Part shown: piece by piece, positions 33,891 through 42,047 of the stretch
Layout of the letters: the number at the start of each line of letters is the position of its first letter
Position numbering within the stretch: position 1 is the stretch's first letter
NCBI RefSeq assembly: GCF_000482325.1
Contig: NZ_KI535295.1
Coordinates: forward strand, 855,060 to 919,059
Length of the DNA stretch: 64,000 nucleotides
Direction of reading: 5' to 3'
From: Bacillus sp. UNC438CL73TsuS30
GTDB lineage: Bacteria > Bacillota > Bacilli > Bacillales > Cytobacillaceae
Position numbers and translations under genes: made by a program
The notes under the pieces: model-generated
The model's input: the letters and a program-made list of their open reading frames with translations, nothing else
Told to the model about the DNA's origin: nothing
The model's database searches: none

Positions 33891-33906
33891 GTTTTATATG
33901 TAAAAC
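33891..33906. promoter_or_regulatory. catabolic-island operator, promoter 3 upstream site
   Basis: GTTTTATATGTAAAAC, 36 bases before the -35 box and 101 bases before its partner site at 33992. Confidence 0.75.
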
Positions 33907-33942
33907 ACATTTTAATTTACAACACAAATATAGTGTTTTATG

Positions 33943-33971
33943 TTGACATAATTTTCGTAAAATTTTAAAAT
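33943..33971 (+). promoter_or_regulatory. promoter 3 of the catabolic island
   Basis: Consensus -35 TTGACA at 33943-33948 and -10 TAAAAT at 33966-33971 with 17-base spacing, framed by two operators. Confidence 0.78.
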
Positions 33972-33991
33972 AAGAATATAAGCGAAACGGT

Positions 33992-34007
33992 GTTTTGTAT
34001 TTAAAAC
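33992..34007. promoter_or_regulatory. catabolic-island operator, promoter 3 downstream site
   Basis: GTTTTGTATTTAAAAC, starting 21 bases after the -10 box (20 bases between), at about +15, a position expected for repression. Confidence 0.75.
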
Positions 34008-34132
34008 ATCTAATTGCAAAGTTTTAAAAAAGGAGGAATACTAGTTCATTTTTATACAAATTATTGTAAAATAATAAAAAGAGTTTTGGAAGCGTGTACA
34101 TTCTTCAAAGTAAAACAAAAGGGGTGTCTTTC

Positions 34133-35410
34133 ATGTTAAAGGGTAACAAAAGGTGGATTTATATAGGAGTGCCAATTTTCTTCTTTTGGTTTTTTGGTCA
34201 AATTGATAAGTTAGGTATCTCGATTATCCAAACGGATCAGGTTTTTTTGAATGATATGGGATTAACGGGTGCCGATAAAATGGCGAAAATCGGGATGATT
34301 ACCTTTGTTTTTACAATTTCTTATGCTTTATCGAATGTTTTTTGGGGATTTATCATCGACAAGCTCGGAGCAAGGAAAACTGGAATTCTGGGTCTAATCG
34401 TCTGGGTAATCACGATGGTTATTGGAGGATTATCGACTTCTTATGAAATGTTTATTTTCAGTCGGATCATTTTGGGAATCGGTGAGGGGATGATGATCCC
34501 CATATGCGGAAAGTTTATTTCAAACTGGTTTAATCAGCGTGAGCTTGGAAAAGCCCAATCTACTTGGCTTGCCGGAAACTATTTAGGTCCTGCTTGCGGT
34601 GCTATCATCATCACCGCTGTCATAGCCACTCTCCATTGGCATGCTGCGTTTTTCTTTCTTGCGGGGTTCAACTTATTAATTGTTCTGCCAATGTTTATCT
34701 TCCTTACTCGGGATACTCCTGAAGAACATCCACGACTAGAGAAAAGTGAATTAGCCTATATTCGTCAATCAGATTCATCTATTAACACGAAAAAACAAAA
34801 CTTTGCTCAAGACTTCCGTTATTGGATTGTGTGGTTCGGAATGTTAGTAGCTTCCTTCTTATTCTTCGGTATTAGTGTTTGGCTTCCAACCTATCTAGTT
34901 GGAGCGAAAGGTTTTTCGAAAGAAGCCATGACCGGAATTACCTCTTTATCTTGGCTCTTTGCTTTGGGTTTTGTCATCCTTTGTGGAGTTCTATCTGATA
35001 AAACAAAGCGTCCAAGCTTACTTGCAACCATTTTATTTGTATTAACTGCATTATTTTTAACTATTGCCATTTTGACTCCACAACCTGTCGTAGCAGGCGT
35101 ATGTATGGGCTTAGCAATGGGAGCTCAAGGCGGTGTTTTCCATTTAAGTAATTTATTTATTGTTAAATTTTCAACACCTGAGACTGCAGGGCGTGCAGCT
35201 GGACTAATGGGCTTCACGAATATTCTTGGGGGATTTTCAAGCTATATCATGGGTTGGATGGTGGATCTTTCTCACGGAGATTTTGGACCATCGATTTTAA
35301 TGTTAATCATAGCTGCCTCACTTGGAATCATTGCATACCTATTTACTTTGAAAAAAGAAGCTGAGGAAATAAAAATTGAAAAAATGTCTCAAAATCGAGT
35401 TTCGGCATAA
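34133..35410 (+). CDS. MFS transporter, anion:cation symporter family (copy 2)
   Basis: A 425-residue, 12-segment permease, closely similar throughout to the one at 30707: same FFFWFFGQIDKLGISIIQTD opening and the same GFTNILGGFSSYIMGWM near the end. The ATG at 34133 has GGGGTG 6 bases upstream; the open frame extends to 34094 without support. Its codon use is uniform to the end, unlike copy 1. Probably imports the aromatic acid or a related organic anion that the island degrades. It has its own operator-flanked promoter. No terminator is seen before the cupin promoter. Confidence 0.88.
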   Translation: MLKGNKRWIYIGVPIFFFWFFGQIDKLGISIIQTDQVFLNDMGLTGADKMAKIGMITFVFTISYALSNVFWGFIIDKLGARKTGILGLIVWVITMVIGGLSTSYEMFIFSRIILGIGEGMMIPICGKFISNWFNQRELGKAQSTWLAGNYLGPACGAIIITAVIATLHWHAAFFFLAGFNLLIVLPMFIFLTRDTPEEHPRLEKSELAYIRQSDSSINTKKQNFAQDFRYWIVWFGMLVASFLFFGISVWLPTYLVGAKGFSKEAMTGITSLSWLFALGFVILCGVLSDKTKRPSLLATILFVLTALFLTIAILTPQPVVAGVCMGLAMGAQGGVFHLSNLFIVKFSTPETAGRAAGLMGFTNILGGFSSYIMGWMVDLSHGDFGPSILMLIIAASLGIIAYLFTLKKEAEEIKIEKMSQNRVSA

Positions 35411-35431
35411 AATTTCCGGATTTTATGTTGT

Positions 35432-35447
35432 GTTACCTATACAAAAC
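35432..35447. promoter_or_regulatory. catabolic-island operator, promoter 4 upstream site
   Basis: GTTACCTATACAAAAC: one arm diverges but the right arm and spacing match. It ends 36 bases before the -35 box and lies 101 bases from its partner. Confidence 0.65.
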
Positions 35448-35483
35448 ATATTTTTATATTTAAAAATTTCTCAATATTTATAA

Positions 35484-35512
35484 TTGACAATTATAGTGTT
35501 GAGATTTAATAT
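35484..35512 (+). promoter_or_regulatory. promoter 4, driving the main catabolic operon
   Basis: Consensus -35 TTGACA at 35484-35489 and -10 TAATAT at 35507-35512 with 17-base spacing. Confidence 0.78.
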
Positions 35513-35532
35513 TAGATTATAAAGAAAACAAA

Positions 35533-35548
35533 GTTTCATATACAAAAC
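35533..35548. promoter_or_regulatory. catabolic-island operator, promoter 4 downstream site
   Basis: GTTTCATATACAAAAC, 20 bases after the -10 box, exactly as at promoter 3. Confidence 0.75.
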
Positions 35549-35569
35549 ATAAATAAGGAGTGTTTTAAA

Positions 35570-36106
35570 ATGTCTACTGAAAAATTTGATTTAGCTGGGT
35601 TCGAAAAAAAATATGTTGCAAGATTAAAAGATCGTACGCTAGATTGGAACGTTTTAAAATTCCAAGAAGAAATTGACCCATCTTACAAGAGAGCGCAAAT
35701 GAGATACATTGGACGCGGTGCAACAGCTAACAATGATGCAAATGTAATTGAGGCTGAACACTTTACATTAAGTACAATGGTTCTACCTGCTGGTTGCCAA
35801 GGTCCGCTTCACCTTCATGATGATGTCGAAGAAGTATTCTTTGTTATCAAAGGAAGCATTACTGCTCTTATTCAAGAAGAAGGCAGCGAAGAAGTTCATG
35901 AAATCGTTTTAAATGAAAGGGATTGTATCAGCTCACCTCCTGGGGTATACCGTGGCCTGCGAAATGACAGCGATGAAGAAGCATTAATGCTTGTTATGCT
36001 GGGAGCTGTTAAGCCAAATCTTCCAACATATCCAAAAGGAAGCGCGTTAGAAGAACTTCGAATCCAACGTGCAAAGGAAAGAGAAGCAATCATTAACGGA
36101 AAATAA
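35570..36106 (+). CDS. cupin-domain protein, possible dioxygenase
   Basis: A 178-residue protein with one cupin barrel (residues about 60-145). Motif 1 reads GPLHLHDDVEEVFFVIKG, giving His, His and Glu metal ligands. Motif 2 reads DCISSPPGVYRGLRND, in which the usual second-motif His is not in place (Tyr/Arg instead). The metal site is therefore two His and one Glu at most. Candidates are a small ring- or side-chain-cleaving dioxygenase, an isomerase or a binding protein. As first gene after promoter 4 it should be strongly expressed. The ribosome site is AAGGAG. Confidence 0.8.
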   Translation: MSTEKFDLAGFEKKYVARLKDRTLDWNVLKFQEEIDPSYKRAQMRYIGRGATANNDANVIEAEHFTLSTMVLPAGCQGPLHLHDDVEEVFFVIKGSITALIQEEGSEEVHEIVLNERDCISSPPGVYRGLRNDSDEEALMLVMLGAVKPNLPTYPKGSALEELRIQRAKEREAIINGK

Positions 36107-36155
36107 ATTAAAATGGGCGATGTTTCAACAGCTTAAACATACTCCCTGATTGATC

Positions 36156-36199
36156 GACAGGGATGGTCCTCTTTACTAACATGTGGGATCATCCTTGTC
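36156..36199 (+). other. intercistronic hairpin in the catabolic operon
   Basis: A stem of about 14 bp with two G-U pairs (left arm from 36156, right arm 36185-36199) lies between the cupin and VOC genes. No T-run follows, so RNA processing or stability is more likely than termination. A TATAAT at 36215-36220 follows and may be an internal -10. Confidence 0.5.
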
Positions 36200-36248
36200 T
36201 ACTTTATAGAAATATATAATAGAAAAAAGGAATAGTGGAGGTGGCATC

Positions 36249-37163
36249 ATGTTAGGAATCACACATTTAAGGCATATAGGATTAATTACACCGGTACTTA
36301 AGGAACAGGCCGATTTTTATGAAAAAATCTGGGGTCTCGATAAAGTAGCACAGGATGAGAATACGGTTTATTTTCGCGGGGCCGGCCCTGAAAATCATAT
36401 ATTAAGTCTTCACGCAGGTGAAAAAAGAGGACTCCATCATATTGCTTTTGGGATGGTTGATAAGAACGCGGTGGACCAAGCGGCAGAGACGCTAGCTTCA
36501 AAAGGTGTTAGGATTGTTGCGGAACCGGGATATTTGGATGAAGAAGGTAAAGGTTATGGGCTGCGTTTTCTTGACCCGGAGGATCGTTGTATTGAATTAT
36601 CCGCGTGGGTAGAAATTCATACCTCGATTTGGAATAAGAAAAATGTTGACCCGGTAAAACTGAATCATGTCGTTATGAACACGAAAGATCTTGATATGAT
36701 TACAGCATTTTATACAGATGTTTTAGGATTCAAGGTCACGGACTGGAGCGAGCATCAAATGTCCTTCCTTCGCTGTAACAGAAAACATCATTCGATTGCC
36801 TTTAACCAAGATCAACATGCCTCTGTAAATCATATCGCTTATGAAGTCGATACTGTGGATGAGGTTATGAGAGGAATTGCGAATGTAAGAAAAGCGGGTT
36901 ACCAAGAACTTTGGGGTCCTGGCCGTCATGGTCCTGGAGATAATGTTTTTTGCTACTTCCAAGACCCAGGAAAGTTTGTTATGGAATATACCTGTTATTT
37001 GGAAACAATTGAAGATGAATCAGAATGGAGAGCGCGCGTCTGGAAACGTGTTCCACACCTGATGGATCAATGGGGTATTGCCGGCCCTCCAAAACCGGAA
37101 GCGCGAAAAGCGATGGCAGGCATTCCGGATCCGGGTTGGGCAGTTGTAAAGACGCTAGTTTAA
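36249..37163 (+). CDS. extradiol ring-cleavage dioxygenase (VOC, type I)
   Basis: A 304-residue protein with two vicinal-oxygen-chelate domains, the architecture of catechol 2,3-dioxygenases. The C-terminal, catalytic domain carries the Fe(II) ligands His140 (LNHVVMNT), His195 (VNHIAYEV) and Glu246 (VMEYTCY), with spacing like XylE/BphC. The N-terminal domain also retains His9 and a HHIAF stretch. A C-terminal extension of about 50 residues (WKRVPHLMDQWGIAGPPKP) is typical of the chlorocatechol/3,4-DHPA branch. It would open the catechol made by the Rieske oxygenase and dihydrodiol dehydrogenase. The ribosome site is GGAGGTGG. Confidence 0.9.
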   Translation: MLGITHLRHIGLITPVLKEQADFYEKIWGLDKVAQDENTVYFRGAGPENHILSLHAGEKRGLHHIAFGMVDKNAVDQAAETLASKGVRIVAEPGYLDEEGKGYGLRFLDPEDRCIELSAWVEIHTSIWNKKNVDPVKLNHVVMNTKDLDMITAFYTDVLGFKVTDWSEHQMSFLRCNRKHHSIAFNQDQHASVNHIAYEVDTVDEVMRGIANVRKAGYQELWGPGRHGPGDNVFCYFQDPGKFVMEYTCYLETIEDESEWRARVWKRVPHLMDQWGIAGPPKPEARKAMAGIPDPGWAVVKTLV

Positions 37164-37185
37164 AGGTTTTAGCAAAAGGGGTGTC

Positions 37186-37980
37186 ATGATGGATTTAGGA
37201 CTAAAAGATAAAATAGCAGTAATAATGGGCGGTACATCTGGGGTTGGTTTAAAAACAGCAGAAATGTTTTTACAAGAAGGTGCCAAAGTAGCCGTATGCG
37301 GCAGAAATGCAGATCGAAAAGAAAAAGCATACGATCACCTGTTAAAGTTTGGGTCGGCAGAATCCATTTATTCCGCTACCTGTGACGTAACAAATAAAGA
37401 AGATGTTAATCATTTTATCGAAGGTACAGCAACATTTTTTGGCGGTATTGATATCCTTGTAAATGCAGCTGGCCAAAGTGTCATGGGATATTTCTTCGAT
37501 GTCACTGATGAGCAATGGGAACAGCAAATTCAATTAAAATATTTTGCTATTATTTATGCCGTTAAGGCTGTTCATCCATATTTGGTGAAGCAAGGCGGTG
37601 GCAGAATCATCAATATCAATGCCACCTTAGCGAAAGAACCGGAAAGACATATGATTGCGACTGCGGCAACACGAGCTGGCCTTTTAAATTTAAGTAAAAC
37701 CTTATCGCAGGAGCTGGCTTCAGATAATATTTTAGTCAATTCAGTGAGTCTTGGTTTAATTCGAACGGATCAATGGGAGAGAAGAAGATTGAAAAATGCT
37801 CCTGATATGAAAGTAGAAGACTATTACGCAGACTTAGCGAAAAAGAGAAATATCCCGTTAGGAAGAGTAGGGGAAGCAGACGAAGTAGCGAGTGTGATTT
37901 TATTTCTAGCTTCTAGCAAAGCAAGCTATGTAGCGGGTTCAACAATTGAAACAGCTGGAGCGCTGGGGAAAGCGCTTTAA
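37186..37980 (+). CDS. SDR-family protein with degenerate catalytic motif
   Basis: A 264-residue short-chain dehydrogenase/reductase fold. The cofactor loop GGTSGVG (residues 15-21) and NAAG (93-96) are intact. At the catalytic site the expected Tyr-x3-Lys is Thr159-x3-Arg163 (ATAATRAGLLNLSK), and the preceding catalytic Ser is replaced in NINATLA. It may bind NAD(P)(H) but use another chemistry, or act as a decarboxylase, lyase or structural partner. SDRs with this pattern do occur in catabolic gene clusters. A tandem ATG (37186 and 37189) makes the start uncertain by one codon. Confidence 0.85.
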   Translation: MMDLGLKDKIAVIMGGTSGVGLKTAEMFLQEGAKVAVCGRNADRKEKAYDHLLKFGSAESIYSATCDVTNKEDVNHFIEGTATFFGGIDILVNAAGQSVMGYFFDVTDEQWEQQIQLKYFAIIYAVKAVHPYLVKQGGGRIININATLAKEPERHMIATAATRAGLLNLSKTLSQELASDNILVNSVSLGLIRTDQWERRRLKNAPDMKVEDYYADLAKKRNIPLGRVGEADEVASVILFLASSKASYVAGSTIETAGALGKAL

Positions 37981-38001
37981 TAATAGATAAAGGCGGAATA
38001 A

Positions 38002-39693
38002 ATGATGAGTGAGCAAAAGCAAATGGAATTTACTACAGCTGATGCGGTCGTAAAAGAACTTGTACGTGCTGGTGTGGAGGTAGCATTTGGAATTGTCAGC
38101 ATCCACAATATGCCAATCTATGATGCGATTCTTCGAGAGGGTAGTATTCACTTAGTATGTTCCCGTGGTGAAAGCGGTGCAGCCAATATGGCAGATGGAT
38201 ATGCCAGGGCATCAGGAAAATTGGGAGTGGTTATTACTAGTACCGGAACAGGAGCAGGAAATGCCGCGGGTTCTTTAATTGAAGCATGGGCAGCTGGAGT
38301 TCCTGTTCTTCATTTGACAGGTGAGGTAGCTTCTCCATATCTTGGGACAGGAAGAGGCTACATCCATGAGTGTAAAGATCAGTTGTCGATGATGGAAGGA
38401 GCCTCCAAGAAGGCGCTTCGCCTGAGAAGACCTGAGCAGGCAGCAGCGGTTGTTAGACAAGCAATTCAGGAAGCATTTGCTTATCCATCCGGTCCGGTAA
38501 CACTTGAAATTCCGATTGATTTTCAATCTGCCATTATACCGAATCATTCTATGGAAGAAATTAGATCAATTGCTCCTGCTAATCAAACGATTCCATCCGT
38601 TCCAGAAGAGGTCGTAACGAAAATTAAGAATGCTCGACGTCCGGTTATTTGGGCAGGTGGAGGTGTAATTACATCAGGTGCATCTAAAGAAGTTCAAGAG
38701 TTAGCTGAAAAAATTGGTGCAGCAGTGGTTACCAGTCAATCTGGGAAAGGAAGTATCCCAGAAGATCATCCTCAATGTATCGGCCATTTTGCAGCATATG
38801 AATTGACTAAAAATTTAATAAAAGAAGCTGATTTATTAATTAGTGTCGGGGTGAGGTTTAGAGGAAACGAAACCTCGAACTGGAAGGTCATTGTTCCAGC
38901 AGAACATATTTCCATAGATGCGGACTTTCATGCAGTGAATCGAAACTATGAAGCTACTTATAGTTTAGTAGGGGATGCCAAGCATATCCTTCAGGCATTA
39001 AATCAGGGAGTAGCTAAAACTGCCGTTAATCCAGATCCAGCATATTTAGACGAAGTGCAGTCTGTTCGAGAGGAATTACGTTCCCAGTTAAGAGCAACAC
39101 TTGGACCATACGAACAAATCCTTGACGGAATGCGTAAAGTGATGCCTAAAAACACTATTTTAGTCCGGGATGTCACCGTTCAGGCCAATGTTTGGGGAAG
39201 CCGATTATTTGAAATTTATGAACCAAGAACATCGATTCACGCTTCAGGCGGTGGAATTGGGCAAGGTCTGCCAACTGCCATCGGTGCGCAAATGGCCGAT
39301 AAAAATTGCCCTGTTGTACTTATGGCTGGGGATGGCGGTTTTATGGTCAATGTTGGAGAAATGGCAACTGCTGCTCAGGAAAAACTGCCAATGATCGTTG
39401 TTCTATTTGATGATGCCGGATATGGTGTCTTGAGAAATATTCAAAGTAATGCTTATGGCCGTCAGGTTGCAGTGGATTTAATGAGTCCTGACTTTGTGTT
39501 ATTAGCTCAATCAATGGGATTTGATGCTGCACGAATTGGCTCACCCTCAGAATTTGTATCGGAGCTTGAGAAGGCGGTAAACACAAAAAATCCTACGATG
39601 ATTGTTGTCGATATGGAAGCGGTTGGCCCAATGGCAAAACCATTTGGAGGACCTCCAGGCGCAGCAGAAGCTTTTAAACCGAAAAAGTTGTAA
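38002..39693 (+). CDS. thiamine-diphosphate-dependent enzyme (ALS/benzoylformate decarboxylase-like)
   Basis: A 563-residue cytosolic ThDP enzyme. The PYR domain has the activating Glu57 in RGESGAANMADGYAR. The middle domain spans about residues 200-330. The PP domain has the Mg-ThDP motif GDGG at residues 443-446, followed by FMVNVGEMATAA and ending in FDDAGYG. It has the general shape of acetolactate synthase, but its neighbours are catabolic and no small subunit is near. Decarboxylation of a 2-oxo acid to an aldehyde is likely, because an aldehyde dehydrogenase follows 12 bases later. Carboligation or C-C lysis remains possible. Confidence 0.88.
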   Translation: MMSEQKQMEFTTADAVVKELVRAGVEVAFGIVSIHNMPIYDAILREGSIHLVCSRGESGAANMADGYARASGKLGVVITSTGTGAGNAAGSLIEAWAAGVPVLHLTGEVASPYLGTGRGYIHECKDQLSMMEGASKKALRLRRPEQAAAVVRQAIQEAFAYPSGPVTLEIPIDFQSAIIPNHSMEEIRSIAPANQTIPSVPEEVVTKIKNARRPVIWAGGGVITSGASKEVQELAEKIGAAVVTSQSGKGSIPEDHPQCIGHFAAYELTKNLIKEADLLISVGVRFRGNETSNWKVIVPAEHISIDADFHAVNRNYEATYSLVGDAKHILQALNQGVAKTAVNPDPAYLDEVQSVREELRSQLRATLGPYEQILDGMRKVMPKNTILVRDVTVQANVWGSRLFEIYEPRTSIHASGGGIGQGLPTAIGAQMADKNCPVVLMAGDGGFMVNVGEMATAAQEKLPMIVVLFDDAGYGVLRNIQSNAYGRQVAVDLMSPDFVLLAQSMGFDAARIGSPSEFVSELEKAVNTKNPTMIVVDMEAVGPMAKPFGGPPGAAEAFKPKKL

Positions 39694-39705
39694 GGAGGAA
39701 TTGAA

Positions 39706-41151
39706 GTGATATCTACACACCCATATGTATCAGGCAAATATCTTATTGGCGGCAAATGGTTTCAAGCGGAAAAAACGGCTGATGTCATCAATCCGGCCAA
39801 TATTAATGAAGTAGTCGGTTCCGTTGCTATGTGTTCGAAAAATGAGGTGGATTTAGCTGTAGAAACCGCTGCTAAGGCATATGAAAGCTGGTCTCAGAGT
39901 GAACTGGAAGATCGGGCACACCGCATGAAAATGGCGGCAGAAGAAATCAAAACAATCGTAGAAGAGAATGTTTCACTTCTTGTTCGGGAAAATGGAAAGG
40001 CATTAGTGGAAGCGAAAAAAGATTTACTCCGCTGTTCAGATATTATGATTCAAGGTGCTGAAGAATTATTAGAATGGTGGAAACCTGAAAGCTTACCGGG
40101 GAATCAGAAGGTACAGGTTCGCAAGCGTCCACGTGGAGTGGCAGCCATTATTTCGCCTTGGAATTCGCCAATGATTCTTACGTTCAAACGCGTGATTCCA
40201 GCTGTTTTAACAGGAAACACAGTGGTTGTGAAGCCAGCGACGAGCTGTCCTTTGACGATCATGACTTTCTTAAAAGTAGTCGCATCCTATTTTCCAGAGG
40301 GTGTGATCAATGTCGTAACGGGTTCAGGCACTGTGATTGGAGATGCGCTTTGCACCGACCCTAGGGTTCGTACCATCGCTTTTGTCGGAAGTACTGAGAC
40401 GGGTAAAGAAATTATCCGCGCTGCTTCAGGAACGGTTAAGAAACTTTATATGGAACTTGGCGGTAATGATGCCGCAATTGTGCTACCTGATGCTAATTTG
40501 GATGAAGCAGCCATTAAGCGCCTTCGTTTCGGGGTTTTACGTGCTGCAGGGCAAGTTTGCTCAGCAATTAAAAGAATTTATGTACACGAATCCAGATACG
40601 AGGAAGTAGTTGAAAAATTAAAGAAAGAATTCAGCCATATTCGAGTTGGAAATGGAATTCAACCAGATGTTGAAATGGGTCCATTAAATAATAAATCGCA
40701 ATATGACTATGTAAAAGGTTTAATTGAACGCGCAGCAGACTCTGGTGCAAATGTTATTACCGGCGGGATTCAATTAGATCCGGAATCCTGGGAGCAAGGC
40801 TATTATATTTTACCTACTATTATTACCGGTGTAGACCAGAAAAGTGAAATTGTTCGTGCCGAACAATTTGGTCCAGTGATTCCAATTCTATCTTTCTCTG
40901 ATGCGGATGAAGCAGTCCGGCTAGCGAACGATAGTGAGTTTGGTTTAAGAGCATCTGTTTGGACAGAGGACGAAGAGCTCGCAGCGTCATTGGCAGACCG
41001 GTTAGAGGCAGGAGCTGTTTTCCATAATAACCATACTATCTTCCAAGATCTTCATTTAGATTTCCCTGGCCTTAAAGAAAGCGGATTATCCCGTGAAGTA
41101 AGACATTGCGGCTTGGAATATTTCGCAGACTCATATGGATTTGCGAACTAA
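39706..41151 (+). CDS. aldehyde dehydrogenase (NAD(P)+)
   Basis: A 481-residue ALDH-superfamily enzyme. The cofactor region is SPWNSPMILTFKRVIPAVLTG, the general base Glu250 lies in YMELGGND and the nucleophile Cys285 in AAGQVCSAIKR. The C-terminal GLRASVWTEDEE segment is also typical. It starts at GTG 39706, 7 bases after AAGGAGG. The operon position behind a ThDP enzyme suggests it oxidises that enzyme's aldehyde product; benzaldehyde- or semialdehyde-type substrates are plausible. Confidence 0.93.
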   Translation: MISTHPYVSGKYLIGGKWFQAEKTADVINPANINEVVGSVAMCSKNEVDLAVETAAKAYESWSQSELEDRAHRMKMAAEEIKTIVEENVSLLVRENGKALVEAKKDLLRCSDIMIQGAEELLEWWKPESLPGNQKVQVRKRPRGVAAIISPWNSPMILTFKRVIPAVLTGNTVVVKPATSCPLTIMTFLKVVASYFPEGVINVVTGSGTVIGDALCTDPRVRTIAFVGSTETGKEIIRAASGTVKKLYMELGGNDAAIVLPDANLDEAAIKRLRFGVLRAAGQVCSAIKRIYVHESRYEEVVEKLKKEFSHIRVGNGIQPDVEMGPLNNKSQYDYVKGLIERAADSGANVITGGIQLDPESWEQGYYILPTIITGVDQKSEIVRAEQFGPVIPILSFSDADEAVRLANDSEFGLRASVWTEDEELAASLADRLEAGAVFHNNHTIFQDLHLDFPGLKESGLSREVRHCGLEYFADSYGFAN

Positions 41152-41166
41152 TAGGGGGAATATTAA

Positions 41167-41949
41167 ATGAGAATTGGGTTAATTGGAGGAGGGAACATTG
41201 GAAAGTTCCTCCTCCAGAGCATCAATATTGAAGGGCTTCTGCCAAACTCTAAAATTGTTGGACTTTATACAAGAAATGAAATATCTGCAAAGCAATTGGC
41301 TGAACAATACAGTACGGAACGCTTTTCAACGATGCAATCACTTATACAATCAAATGTAGATGTGATTATCGAAGCAGCTACCGTGCAAGTGGCAAAAGAC
41401 ATTGCTGCGCCTGCTCTTGAAAATGGGAAAGACTTAGTGTTAAGCAGTGTTGGAGCCCTTGCTGATGTGGATTTTTATCAGAGCCTTGAAAAAATATGTC
41501 ATGAAAAAGGAACAAAAATTTATTTACCATCTGGAGCGATAGGCGGATTGGATGTTCTTAAAGCGGCAAAATCAATAGGGGAACTTGAATCTGTTTCCAT
41601 TATTACGAGAAAACCTCCACGAGCATTGCCGGGGGCACCAACTGATCGTGAACATGTAATGTTCGAAGGCTCAGCTGCAGACGCAATTGAATTATTCCCC
41701 AAAAATATCAATGTTTCTATCATCTTATCTTTAGCCGGTCTGGGACCGAAGCAAACGAGTGTCAAAATTATCTCCGATCCTAGAATAGAAAAAAATAACC
41801 ATATAATAGAAGCAACTGGTTCCTTCGGGAAGTTAACCTTACAAGTGGAAAACAACCCGATGCCGAATAATCCAAAAACAAGCTACTTAGCTGCATTAAG
41901 TGTCCTATCATCATTGAAAAATAAAGATGCCTCCATATTAGTTGGATAA
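41167..41949 (+). CDS. L-aspartate dehydrogenase-like protein (NadX family)
   Basis: A 260-residue NAD(P)-binding protein. The Rossmann start is GLIGGGNIGKFLLQ. The family's YLPSGAIGGLDVLKAAK segment near residue 120 and KPPRALPGAP near 153 are recognisable from aspartate dehydrogenases. It follows the aldehyde dehydrogenase by 15 bases. No nadA or nadC is near, so NAD biosynthesis is unlikely to be its only role. In this operon it may reduce or deaminate an intermediate, or interconvert oxaloacetate and aspartate. The substrate is uncertain. Confidence 0.8.
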   Translation: MRIGLIGGGNIGKFLLQSINIEGLLPNSKIVGLYTRNEISAKQLAEQYSTERFSTMQSLIQSNVDVIIEAATVQVAKDIAAPALENGKDLVLSSVGALADVDFYQSLEKICHEKGTKIYLPSGAIGGLDVLKAAKSIGELESVSIITRKPPRALPGAPTDREHVMFEGSAADAIELFPKNINVSIILSLAGLGPKQTSVKIISDPRIEKNNHIIEATGSFGKLTLQVENNPMPNNPKTSYLAALSVLSSLKNKDASILVG

Positions 41950-42047
41950 ATGCTAAACTTTTATAGGAGATGTTCTTTTAATATAATATAGCAAACCGGG
42001 TAACTCGCTGTATGAAAGAAAATCTAATACTTAGGGGGAATAAGCAG

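Noticed and set aside
38002..39693. Acetolactate synthase for branched-chain biosynthesis
   Set aside because: No regulatory subunit or ilv genes are nearby, and the gene sits in a catabolic operon next to an aldehyde dehydrogenase.
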